A stretch of DNA of 12,251 bases from Euperipatoides rowelli (Eukaryota; Onychophora; Udeonychophora; Euonychophora; Peripatopsidae): NCBI GenBank assembly GCA_003024985.2, contig PXIH01S0001347.1; one strand, given 5' to 3'. Made by a program: the position numbers and the translations under genes. The notes under the pieces were generated by a model. The model searched no databases, was not told where the DNA came from, and saw nothing but the letters and a program-made list of their open reading frames with translations. This document shows, one piece after another, positions 1 through 8,111 of the stretch; position 1 is the first letter of the stretch; each line of letters opens with the position of its first letter.

Positions 1-2237
1 CCATCTTTAAATGTCATTTTTTTTTTACAAAGCTTATTATTCATAAAGTTTTAAAATATCTAGTAAGTTTTTTTTTTTTTAAATTAAGATTGGTGATGTA
101 TTTTAGCGTCATACGATGATTTGCCACCATTACATTGTATTATTATTTTAATAATTTTAAAACAAGATGACAAACATGTTTTGCCCATTTGAAAATTATT
201 CAGACTAATTATTTCGATTGAGAGAAATATTTATAGCATCAGTTTTAATTGATTTAGTAATGATTCTCTATAGCAAAGATCTACAATTTATATAGCCAAA
301 GGCACCATTAGGCCACCTGTAATTGATGCACATATAACTGGCTTATTTGCTAGTTCTTTAATAATAGAACAATTTTTGCAATATAGTAGTTCTATACCAG
401 GCTCTTACTGTACATATTCTAGTATTAAACTTATGAGAATTGGGGACTAGGCTTAGGATAATATATCTGGATCATACACGTTACCTATAGTATAACTTTT
501 AGTATAAGCCCTAGTTTGCGTAACAGCACGCCGTAAGCAAGGTTAATATTAGCAATACAATATAGCCTAATTCTCCAACATTTTCCCACAATATCAACTA
601 GATATGTTAAAAAAATATGACATTTTGAAAATGATAATAAGCATTTTTTTGGGGGGGTGGGGGTGGCTGTTAAAATGGTCTATATTCCACATAGAAAATT
701 TGTCAGATGTTTTAAGGTCATGTGTCGTAGGAAATTGTCCAATAATGATCATTTAACATCTGAAGCTCAGAAAACCAACAATTTGCACGTAATTTAATAT
801 AAAACATGTCCTAAAATAATGCATTCACCTGGATGAAAGCCCCCGGCGATGTTTGTAATTACAAAAAGAGGAATGTTTGGTCTTTGATTATAAGAATTGT
901 AGACCACCTAGACAAATAATGGTAATCACGACTTTTGTCTACATGCAAGATAACTTGATTTGAAAAAAAAAATTAAAAGTTAGAGAATCTAAAAGGTCTT
1001 GGCAGAGCTTTTATCGTGGTACCACTTAGATAGCCAAAATCACGTGTTAAATTTATTGTACTAGGCCTTTCGTCGATTTTAAAAACTTGTTATTTTCCTA
1101 CTTTCAAATGAATTTTAAGCCCCCCCCCCCAAAAAAAAAAAAATACAAAGAATAATTAAACTATATAAAAACAAAAGATCAGATTTTTATTCCAGTTATT
1201 TTTAAAGATATGGCAATACGAATTTGGAGAAACAGTATACTGTATATCCAAATTTTCAAAATTTTAAAAATATTTGACTATTAAACAGTTTAATTTTGAA
1301 ATTTCTATTATGAACTCTACTGACTAAATCTTTTTTTTCCCAAATAAGTAAGCTAATTTTTGTCCTACATGAAAATTTTATGGCTTGAATTAAAGCTAAT
1401 ATGTACAGTACTTCAATATTATAGTAATGGTTTTATAATAATAAAATGTTAAAATAGCAAAATGTGATGTAATACCTAAATATTTTTTTAAAAATTGGAT
1501 CTCTCCCACCTCCTAAATTTCAAAATTTCAATACACTTTAACATAAATCTAAAAACACAGCTTTAAAGCAAATTTAATAAGGTTATAGAAAATGTATAGT
1601 TTTTGTACACTTAGCTCCCAAAATAATGCCACAGTTAACTATTACAGACTTGTCAGAAATAGCAAAGTTGCAGTGAAAAATGTTCTGGCTATAGGTTCTT
1701 AGTAATTGAAAAGCATTTTGGGCAACTAGCTTAATACAAATGCATTTCAGGATTGAAAAAACAAAAACTAAACTACCAATAGATTTTTAAAATAAAGTTT
1801 TGGATCAAGACTAATATTTTTTTTTTTTTAAAGAAAAAATATCACTTTGTTTGATCTTTTGGCTAAAAACTTAACATGACAAAAGAAAAAATTTTTTTTT
1901 TTAAATGATACTTTTAAAATATAAAATAAAAATAACTGAATTTACTGTACCTTATTATCTTCCAGTATTTCTAACTTTAAATCAATATATTATACTGTAT
2001 ATTATTAATTTAAAAAAAAAATCATACATTTCTGTTCTGTGTATTTATTCATTCAATGTGTATTATTCTAAAGTTCAATAAACATAACATAATAATTTGT
2101 GTTCAGAACTAAAAAATAAAATGTATCTATTTGGAATTATTAATTTTAAATTTAAAGTTAAACTATATGGAAAAAGAAAACTCATATTTTTTATTTACTA
2201 AATTGTTTCAAATTACATTCTTTGTTCTCTTCTTTAG
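1..2237 (+). other. SETD2 intron (3' part), no gene seen
   Basis: This stretch precedes the first visible exon and ends in a good acceptor: a pyrimidine-rich run (tttgttctcttctttag) with AG at 2236-2237. I found no coding exon in it. The AWS cysteine exon that should precede this SET exon is not recognisable here. The sequence is very AT-rich with homopolymer runs: T7G7TG5 at 644-663, C11 followed by A13 at 1120-1143, and many T8-T12 tracts. A 9-nt inverted repeat (tcagatgtt / aacatctga) lies at about 703-762. Several copies of the heptamer TACTGTA/TACAGTA occur (406, 1238, 1404, 1943, 1993). No transposon protein fragment was recognised. Confidence 0.8.
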
Positions 2238-2314
2238 CATCAGTATGCAAAAATTGAACCTTTCAAGACTGAAAAGAAAGGTTATGGGCTTCGGACATTG
2301 CTGGATATGGCAGA
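2238..2314 (+). CDS. SETD2: SETD2-type H3K36 methyltransferase, SET domain exon A
   Basis: This 77-nt internal exon starts the SET domain. It reads HQYAKIEPFKTEKKGYGLR followed by TLLDMA, then a split codon GA|A (Glu) completed by the next exon. The acceptor AG is at 2236-2237 and the donor gtaagt starts at 2315, a near-perfect consensus. The TEKKGxGLR block is the N-terminal SET motif that binds S-adenosylmethionine. Set2/SETD2 proteins normally have Trp in the third position of GWG; here it is Tyr (codon in 2280-2290). By my alignment the exon corresponds to human residues about 1547-1571, without gaps. ASH1L and NSD proteins also carry GWG, but have different flanks. The downstream exons make the SETD2 assignment firm. 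The gene is partial: upstream and downstream exons lie outside the window. Confidence 0.93.
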
Positions 2315-2771
2315 GTAAGTACTATATGCCCCCCCTCCCCATAAAATGATAATTTAACATGTTTTATAAAATTTAAGCTGATAGAAATAAAGCAATAAAA
2401 AAAGTATCAAATTGAACTTTTTTTTGGGAAAACTTGTAAATTTTTATATCAAGTACTACGATGAATATCGTGAATTAAACACTTTTTCTCTTGATTTTTT
2501 TTAAAAAAAATAATTAAAATAGTAATTTATTGACTGATTTTAAAACTTTTCTAATTTATAGCAAAAAAATAAAAAACAAAATAAACTTGTTTGTTATATA
2601 TTCCACAACTAAAGTACTTATAGTAGTAGGGATACCAAAAATCCATTTTCACTTTCCCTAATTCAATTTTCATATTTTTAGGAATTTGTCCCCCCCCCCC
2701 CATTTTCTTTAAATGCTTACTTAATTTATGTTTGTCAGTTATTTTTTAAAAATTATCTTTACAAACTTGAA

Positions 2772-2814
2772 GTATTGTAATTTGCATTATTTAAATTGAT
2801 GCAAATTACAATAC
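2772..2814. repeat. 16-nt perfect inverted repeat with 11-nt spacer
   Basis: The left arm gtattgtaatttgcat (2772-2787) is the exact reverse complement of the right arm at 2799-2814. The 11-nt spacer holds the palindrome atttaaat (2789-2796), almost concentric with the arms. The structure could form a cruciform or an intronic RNA hairpin. No flanking target-site duplication was found, so calling it a MITE would be a guess. Confidence 0.85.
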
Positions 2815-3077
2815 CTGTACTCAATTAGGTTTGTAATATATTGCATTTACTTAGTTAATACTTAGTTATTGATTAAAACATTGAGTAGGTGTTACTTGGG
2901 AATGCATTACAATATGAAATTATAGTAGTATTAGCAGATTTTAATTCTTTTTACCTCTGGTCATGATCTTAAATTATAAAAAAATTATTTATAAGACATT
3001 AATAAAAATAATAATTAGCCTACTTTCCAAAAATATTTTTTTGTTTTAATATTTTTTGATCTTATAGCCAAATATAA

Positions 3078-3278
3078 GATCAGCAACCCTCAACAGCAAT
3101 TGAGGGTTTGACAGAAAGGGGAAAAAGAAGAGGAAGACCAAAAAGAGAATGGTTGGATGAGCTTAAGGACTAGACTAACATCCGGCAATTCTCTATATTA
3201 AAAAGAAGAGCTCAAGATAGAAATCTTTGGCGATTCTTGAACGCGAACCTCCGCCTCGGAGAACGCACCCAATGATGA
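3078..3278 (+). mobile_element. Non-LTR retrotransposon (LINE) fragment, C-terminal tail of reverse transcriptase ORF
   Basis: One frame reads from about 3078 to two tandem stops at 3273-3278. It contains RRGRPKREWLDELKD (3126-3170) and later RRAQDRNLWRFLNANLR. The pattern of GRPK/R, then W-x-D-x-[LI], then AQDR-x-x-W is the typical extreme C-terminus of endonuclease/reverse-transcriptase ORFs of invertebrate LINEs. A single in-frame TAG at 3171-3173, after KD, interrupts the frame where such elements often have Asp. The catalytic reverse transcriptase core is absent, as expected for a 5'-truncated insertion. The segment is visibly richer in G and C than its surroundings. It ends in a short tgatgatcat run and lacks a clear poly-A tail. 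I cannot assign the clade from this piece. Confidence 0.75.
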
Positions 3279-3712
3279 TCATAGCCAACTAAGTCTTTGA
3301 CTATTACATTTAGTCACAATAGGTGAATTACTAAATTTTTTCGAGCTGTAAACAAGAGTTTTACATGGCTGCTTCAAAAATATCTTTGTATAATTATAAT
3401 TTATATATTTTTAAAAGCCCACTATACAAACATTCAATAAATAAAAGAATGCAAATACATCATGTAGCGTTTCCTGCAGGATAACTGTCAACTTTTACGA
3501 TTTAACCGTAAAATGTACGAGTCTCAATATGATTTTCATATTTTTAATGCATTTTATGATTTTTCAAATTTTATTTTTTATATTTTTATTCAACAGAATT
3601 TGATTAAATTGTAGTCAAAATATACAGTATTTAATGTAAAAATTTGTATCTTTTCTTCCTCCCCTCAATTATTTCATTAATGACAATGAATAATGACTTC
3701 AGCTCATCGAAG

Positions 3713-3761
3713 TTAAAGGTCAAATGTAACAAATTTTTTTAAATTTTTTAGTATTGATTTT
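3713..3761. repeat. Dispersed repeat copy 1
   Basis: The 17-mer ttaaaggtcaaatgtaa (3713-3729) recurs exactly at 12204-12220. The roughly 30 T-rich bases after it (ending in tattgatttt) are also similar in both copies, which suggests two members of one dispersed family in the same orientation. The second copy is cut off by the window end. Confidence 0.6.
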
Positions 3762-4433
3762 CAAAGATTTTTACTAAAAAAAAATATCACCAGAAAAAAA
3801 TAATATTTACAATAAATTTTTAAAATAATTGTCTTAACTCCTCCCCCTTAAAACAAGATTGCCCATTGTACACACCAGGGTAGATATTTTGTAACTTCAT
3901 TGTTTAGAGATGAATAGAGCTTGCTATACTTACAGTAACTATAGAATATTTACTATTTTCGTCAGCTTAATTACTTGTAAAAAATCCTAATCAAATTCAT
4001 CCTTTGTGCTATTATGATCCAGTTATTTTTTTTAAAAAAATCAAAATGACCTTTAATACAAGTTGAACATACCTCTATTTACATGGTAAATCATTACAAA
4101 GAAAACAGCTGTAGAAAATTTTTTGTCATCAAATTAATCTCAAACCCCCCAAAAATGTGAAATCTTCAATTTGTAATCTCAGACAAAGGATTGGAATAGT
4201 CTTAATTTTATCTTTGATTTTCTAAAGGCCGTTTTGACAAGTTGACTTACTGTAATCTTAATATGTACCGGTGTAAGTGCATTGGTCTACTCTATTTTTT
4301 TATTATTTTTATTTAAATACAGCCTACTAGTTGATTCATAAAAAAACAATTATCTTCCTAGTTTTGTAATAATATATCCAGCAAAGAGTTTTCCCTTCTC
4401 CAACTAAACTGATCTTTGGAGTGAATGAAAAGC

Positions 4434-4452
4434 AAAAAAAAAAAAAAAAAAA
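4434..4452. repeat. A19 homopolymer
   Basis: This is an uninterrupted run of 19 A. It could be a decayed retroposon tail, but the sequence on its left is not a recognisable element. A similar A19 run lies at 10243-10261. Confidence 0.8.
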
Positions 4453-4650
4453 GCGGAGCCAAAATCATTTAGAAATAAAAATACTGTAAATTTTTTTTTT
4501 TTTTTGCCAATAAAAATACTGTAATTTTCTAACAATATAATTACTGTAGAATTCCGACCAAATACATACAGACTTATTATTATTAATCTACAGAAAGAAA
4601 TGTTAAACTTTTAAAAACAATGTCCAGGGTCACTTTAGCATGGAATGGCT

Positions 4651-4689
4651 GTGCACGCTTTTCTCCGGTATAAAGAGAAGAGTGTGCAT
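4651..4689. other. Stable 15-bp hairpin with 9-nt loop
   Basis: The arms 4651-4665 (gtgcacgcttttctc) and 4675-4689 (gagaagagtgtgcat) pair over 15 positions when G-U pairs are allowed. The loop is cggtataaa (4666-4674). As DNA the arms match at 12 of 15 positions, and all three differences are of the G-U type, so a transcribed RNA would fold cleanly. The hairpin sits 12 nt upstream of the candidate LTR. It may be part of that element or a separate structured sequence. Confidence 0.6.
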
Positions 4690-4701
4690 TTAAATATTAC
4701 A

Positions 4702-4938
4702 TGTTAGATGGTGCTGCCCTCTAACAACCTGTTGTTGTATCTTTATGTTGTTTATTATTTTGCGTACAGTAGTTGGAGGGCAGCCGCCCCTGACACCTTA
4801 TATATTATTTTACCAGGCATGAGGCTTATTATTTGTATCCTGTTTTCATATCATTAAATTAGCAATAGAACCAGTATTCAATAAATGTCTGTTTCATACT
4901 GTCAGCAATTGTGTCCTCGCCATTACTATTATTTCACA
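4702..4938 (+). mobile_element. Probable solo LTR of a Ty3/gypsy-type retrotransposon
   Basis: The segment begins TGTTAGATGG and ends TTTCACA, giving the TG...CA (TGT...ACA) ends of an LTR. Inside, in LTR order, are a TATA-like ttatatatta (4799-4808), an aataaa polyadenylation signal within attcaataaatgtctg (about 4877-4892), then tgtgtcctcgccatta near the end, an R/U5-like arrangement. The flanking pentamers ttaca (4697-4701) and tcaca (4939-4943) differ at one position and may be a decayed 5-bp target duplication. An internal inverted repeat (ctgccctctaac / gttggagggcag, 11 of 12) is also present. No primer-binding site or gag follows, so a solo LTR is more likely than a 5' LTR. The true left edge could lie further upstream, for example at tgtccaggg (4621). 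Confidence 0.5.
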
Positions 4939-5094
4939 TCACATTCTGTAGTGGGTCTACCCCCTCTGGGCTAGATTCACTATAATATACAGTATTATAT
5001 ACATTATCTTCTTAAAATACAAAGTTACAAACATTACAAAAAAAATACCTCCTTAAAAATCTACTCTCCCCTCCCCCCCCTGCATTGTCTGGAT

Positions 5095-5166
5095 CTTTTG
5101 GATTCGTTTTTTTTAAAATCTGATCAATAATGGCTCTTGACTAAAAAAAAAGGTTGCCGACCTCTG
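5095..5166. mobile_element. Terminal end of a hAT-superfamily DNA transposon
   Basis: Read on the - strand from 5166, the sequence starts CAGAGGTCGGCAACC (5152-5166), very close to the terminal inverted repeats of many hAT transposons and their non-autonomous derivatives. It is followed inward by a poly-T and then by the subterminal block seen on the + strand as ggctcttgactaaaaa (5132-5147), also typical of hAT ends. The element therefore lies to the left of 5166. The inner boundary given here is nominal. I found no matching left terminal repeat in the preceding 2 kb, so only this end can be supported. An 8-bp host duplicate (gtatatac would be the right copy) could not be confirmed. Confidence 0.5.
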
Positions 5167-5606
5167 GTATATACAATAGCTACATTGACAGACCTAGATG
5201 CGAGCTACTGTATATTGTTCACACAAACAAGATTAGATTAGTTCAGTAAGTAGTCCTTTATCAATGAAATAGATTTTAAATGTATAGATTATCTTTTTCA
5301 TGCTAGCCTATATCATGTTTACAGGAGCTGCTTAAAAATAATAATTGTACATTACATAGGGTTGTCAACTTTATAAAAGCTAAATGTGAGATGATGGGGT
5401 TAAAAATTTTATTTTATTTATTGATTTAAAAAAAAAAAATATTAAAAAACATTTTACAATTAAGAAAAAAAAATGTTATAGGCCTATTTATTGTTTCTGC
5501 TCTGTAGCAAGCCAATGCCACCATTCTTTCATTGATGTTTTAAATAATGTCATTTTTAAAGCAGAAAAAACTTTTCCAAAATTTTCTTTCATCTTACACG
5601 ACATAG

Positions 5607-5747
5607 TTTCCCTGCGTTGTGAAATCTAGAAAGGGTGAACGATATGCATTTTGTAAAATTTGTAGATTTGACCTCAGTATTGCACTTGTCAGGATTAGGG
5701 ATTTGAGAGTTTATATCAATTCTAAGAAACATAAAAAGAAAACATAG
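5607..5747 (+). pseudogene. BED-like zinc finger fragment of a hAT-type transposase (domesticated or dead)
   Basis: A 46-codon open frame bounded by stops at 5604-5606 and 5745-5747 reads FPCVVKSRKGERYAFCKIC, then RFDLSIALVRIRDLRVYINS and KKHKKK. The layout matches the N-terminal BED-like finger of hAT-related transposases and their host-derived relatives: an FPW-like start, basic KSRKGE, then YAFC-x2-C, D(I/L)S, and ending in H-x5-H. Both cysteines (5652-5654, 5661-5663) and the last His (5730-5732) are present. The first His of H-x5-H is Tyr (5712-5714), and the usual HGG before it is lost, so the zinc site is broken. No splice sites or continuing transposase were seen. The family call is by eye. 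Confidence 0.5.
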
Positions 5748-6142
5748 CCTATAATTTTAAACTACTAAAATATCTAATAGTAAATATTGCCGAGCAATCA
5801 TAAACCTTTATTGTAAATTGCTATATTTATAATAGTTTCACCGTCAAACTAACTCATTTATATATGAATAAAGAACAAACCCAGATTGATATTTTGTATG
5901 TTTAGTTAGGTAGGGATAGGGTTAAATGTGATTAAGTCCATTCGACTATTGTTTTTAATTTATGTTTATGAGTTTGGAATTGAGACGGTAATTTTTGTAA
6001 ATTAACTTCTCATAATTTAAATAGACTGATTAGAGTTTTACTCATAATATTTTTTCAAGAATAATTTCTGTTTAAATTAATTCATCTTATTGTCTTAGTA
6101 AAAAAAACTGAGAAAAAATCAAGTGTCTTATTGTGGCAGAGC

Positions 6143-6180
6143 ATTGGTTTGCCATTGCCTTAAGGCAATGGCAAACCAAT
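6143..6180. repeat. Perfect 38-bp palindrome
   Basis: The half attggtttgccattgcctt (6143-6161) is followed without any spacer by its exact reverse complement (6162-6180). The flanking bases (c6142, t6181) do not pair, so the palindrome ends sharply on both sides. It is richer in G and C than its surroundings. No target duplication or related copy was seen in this window. Confidence 0.95.
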
Positions 6181-6680
6181 TTCATATTTTTGTAGAGATT
6201 TTGAAAGGTACGCCTAACTCCCATAAATTCCTTTAAGAAGGAATTGCATCTCAAAAATAAGAAGTAAGAATAATCTTGTAGATGGTTCCCCAGGCTATTA
6301 AATATTTCTGTGGAAGGGTCCGGTAAGCAAACAGTATAGAAAGGAATATATATTTGTACAATATTTAAAATTGTCCTTATAAAATTAATTTCTAAAAATA
6401 TCAATAGTGCCAAATTGTGAAGTTGTGTTATATGACTAAATCATATGCACAGAAGAAGGTACAACTAAATTAATTAAATATAATATATAAAGTATATACT
6501 GTATGTCTGTGGGTTTGTTTAGTATTTATGCTATTGAACTACATCTATTTTTATTTACAGTAAATAGTTTTTTCTTGATTCTTTCTGTTAGATATTAAAT
6601 ACTACTGTACTTGTCACTTCTGTTAAAAACTTCAAATTTCTGAATTAATTTTTATTTTATTTTTTTATTTTGTTTTGCAG

Positions 6681-6882
6681 AAATGACTTTGTGCTTGAAT
6701 ATGTTGGAGAAGTACTTAACTCACAAGAGTTTAAAGGACGCACTAAGTCATATGCAAAAGACAAGCGTCAGCATTATTATTTTATGGCGTTGCGTAGTGA
6801 TGAAATCATTGACGCCACTTTCAAAGGAAATATGTCACGCTTTATCAATCATAGTTGTGATCCTAATTGTGAGACCCAGAAG
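6681..6882 (+). CDS. SETD2: SETD2-type H3K36 methyltransferase, SET domain exon B (core and NHSC pseudoknot)
   Basis: This 202-nt exon starts after ttttgcag. Its first base completes the Glu codon from exon A, and it ends in frame with ...CETQK. It encodes NDFVLEYVGEVLNSQEFKGR, then TKSYAKDKRQHYYFMALRSD, then EIIDATFKGNMSRFINHSCD and PNCETQK. HYYFMAL holds the residues equivalent to human Y1604 and F1606, which line the H3K36 channel. SRFINHSC carries the SAM-binding Asn-His pair (human N1628/H1629), the Arg equivalent to human R1625, and a cysteine expected to help bind the post-SET zinc. The HYYFMALxxDEIIDAT block distinguishes SETD2 from ASH1L (HYCLNL) and NSD (NFYMLTL). The donor is gtttga (6883-6888), a poor match to GTRAGT. 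Read-through would hit TGA at 6886-6888. There are no gaps relative to human SETD2. Confidence 0.96.
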
Positions 6883-7249
6883 GTTTGACACATTTTTTAA
6901 AAATTCTTAATGTTTGCTTTGTTTGTTTTATTATTTCTGATTAGGATACTGATTTTTTTTTTGTTTCATATTTTTTTGGGGGAAACTAAGAAAACAGGAG
7001 AAAATGATGTACAATGTATACAAGTTAAAAAATTGCACATAGATTTATGTGTATATACAGTAAGCATACATGGCTTAACTAGGAAAGGGCAATTATGTAG
7101 CTTCATTATGTACATTTTCAATCTTAACAAAATGAAGACTTGTTATTTTAGTGCCTAACGACTACTACAGTCAAATAACTAAATTTTAGTTTAATAACAT
7201 TTTAATTAATAAACTTTAATACAATAAGTTATAGGTTAAGTTCCGTGAC

Positions 7250-7944
7250 AATACAAAAAGGGTGTCTGATCGACTCCGAGCTAAAAACTGATTTGAATTG
7301 TCTAGTGAAAATTGAAGTAATACTACTTTTAATCTCAAGTGTTGAGTGTAGTATTTCCCCTGAAAGTTCAGACTATTTTTTTTTTTTACTAATAGTTTTN
7401 GTAGCCAGTGTATTATTTCTAGTTTGTGTCAAAGTGGTATATTGTATTTGGAGTGTAGGAGATTGTTCAGTTGTCCCTGTGTCGTATGATACTGAAGATT
7501 GAAGTTGATTTGTATGTCTACTCAAAATTTTTCCTGGAGCTAAATTAACATTATATGAGACTGGACTTGACTTTTTTTTTTATTATTACACCAGGGGACC
7601 ACTTAATTCCACTTTCATGGCTTCTGGCTAACACAGGTTGTCCAATATTTCAGTTTACCTATCTCACTCTCTTTTCATGAGAAATGATCGGTTTGCTTTG
7701 TTGTCTAACTAAATTTTTATGTGGTGGGTCTCAAGTTCTCAACAAATCTAATCTTGCCCTGATCTGTCTTTTGAGAAATAAGTTTGCTGGAGTTTCTTGT
7801 GTCATTATGTTTGGTGTATTTCTATTTGCAAAAAGTAGGTGATTTAAAAGGGCAAGCAAAGTCAATATGAATCCTTTGCCAAGGCATTGTAGGCCAGGAA
7901 AATGGGTGTAGTTGGACTTTAATTGGATTAACCTGAGGCAATTC
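7250..7944 (-). pseudogene. Ty3/gypsy retrotransposon integrase remnant, internally deleted, antisense to SETD2
   Basis: Read on the - strand from about 7944, the fragment gives LHPFSWPTMPWQRIHIDFAC, the start of the integrase catalytic core; the first catalytic Asp codon is at 7861-7863. After about 15 codons the sequence jumps and changes frame to ANRNTPN...TPANLFLKRQIRARLDLL (about 7740-7830), which lies after the third catalytic residue in intact integrases. Roughly a hundred core residues, with the second Asp and the Glu, are therefore missing. Next comes a K-W-x-x-VV remnant (about 7590-7625). The C-terminal GPF/Y-like module SPVSYNVNLAPGKILSRHTN (7503-7566) follows, then an uninterrupted frame to the N at 7400. 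There are several stops and frameshifts, so the copy is dead. Relevant motifs are established for Ty3/gypsy integrases; the clade and outer limits are inferred. No LTR was found to its left. Confidence 0.85.
7400..7400. other. Ambiguous base (N)
   Basis: A single undetermined base lies just after a T13 run (about 7377-7389), inside the antisense integrase remnant. It is a sequencing or assembly uncertainty and has no effect on SETD2 coding. Confidence 0.95.
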
Positions 7945-8029
7945 TTTTTTTTTTTTGTTTTTAATTAATGTCCGATTCTAAATTATAAAATATACAAACT
8001 TCCTGAACTCGAAATAAAATAACAACCCA

Positions 8030-8111
8030 TTTTTTTTTTTTTTTTTGGAGGGGGGATTCAGCAATTTACCAAGTAATATGTGTGTGTGTGTGTGTGTGTG
8101 TGGGGGGGGGG
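8030..8111. repeat. T17-G run followed by (TG)12 and G10 microsatellites
   Basis: T17 (8030-8046) runs into ggagggggg (8047-8055). After a short gap, a pure TG repeat of about 12 units (8079-8102) runs directly into G10 (8102-8111). Such tracts are length-variable. The TG repeat can adopt Z-DNA. The assembled length of G10 is uncertain in most sequencing chemistries. Confidence 0.95.

Larger units (their letters stand above)
2315..6680 (+). other. SETD2 intron between exons A and B (4366 nt)
   Basis: The intron runs from donor gtaagt (2315) to acceptor ttgttttgcag (AG at 6679-6680) and is phase 2. It is AT-rich and carries most of the transposon fossils listed separately: the LINE tail, hairpin plus solo LTR, hAT end and BED-like finger. 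Stretches with nothing I recognise are 2341-2690, 2830-3070, 3280-3710, 3765-4620, 5170-5600, 5750-6120 and 6190-6660. These hold only T/A tracts, a C12 run (2690-2701), an A19 run (4434-4452) and scattered TACTGTA/TACAGTA heptamers. A 7-bp stem (ttttacg / cgtaaaa, 3493-3513) is the only other small inverted repeat noted. Confidence 0.9.

Noticed and set aside
240-450. Open + frame of about 55-60 codons (…GTIRPPVIDAHITG…)
   Set aside because: No family resemblance; frames of this length are expected several times by chance here.
651-666. G-quadruplex from G7TG5TG2
   Set aside because: Only three runs of three or more G can be formed; a fourth is just GG, so a stable three-tetrad fold is doubtful.
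2131-2349. 72-codon + frame
   Set aside because: It runs over exon A in a shifted frame (SRLKRKVMGFG instead of TEKKGYGLR); the spliced SET frame explains the sequence.
6087-6413. 108-codon antisense frame
   Set aside because: No recognised motif; it passes through the 38-bp palindrome, and a frame this long is only mildly unexpected in 12 kb of AT-rich DNA.
6683-6910. 75-codon + frame
   Set aside because: Shadow of exon B in another frame; no family resemblance.
6910-7158. 82-codon + frame starting in intron
   Set aside because: Low-complexity hydrophobic/Lys-rich translation of T-rich intron, no motif.
7245-7502. 85-codon + frame, apparently membrane-like
   Set aside because: It is the complement of the antisense integrase C-terminal region; the - strand carries the recognisable motifs.
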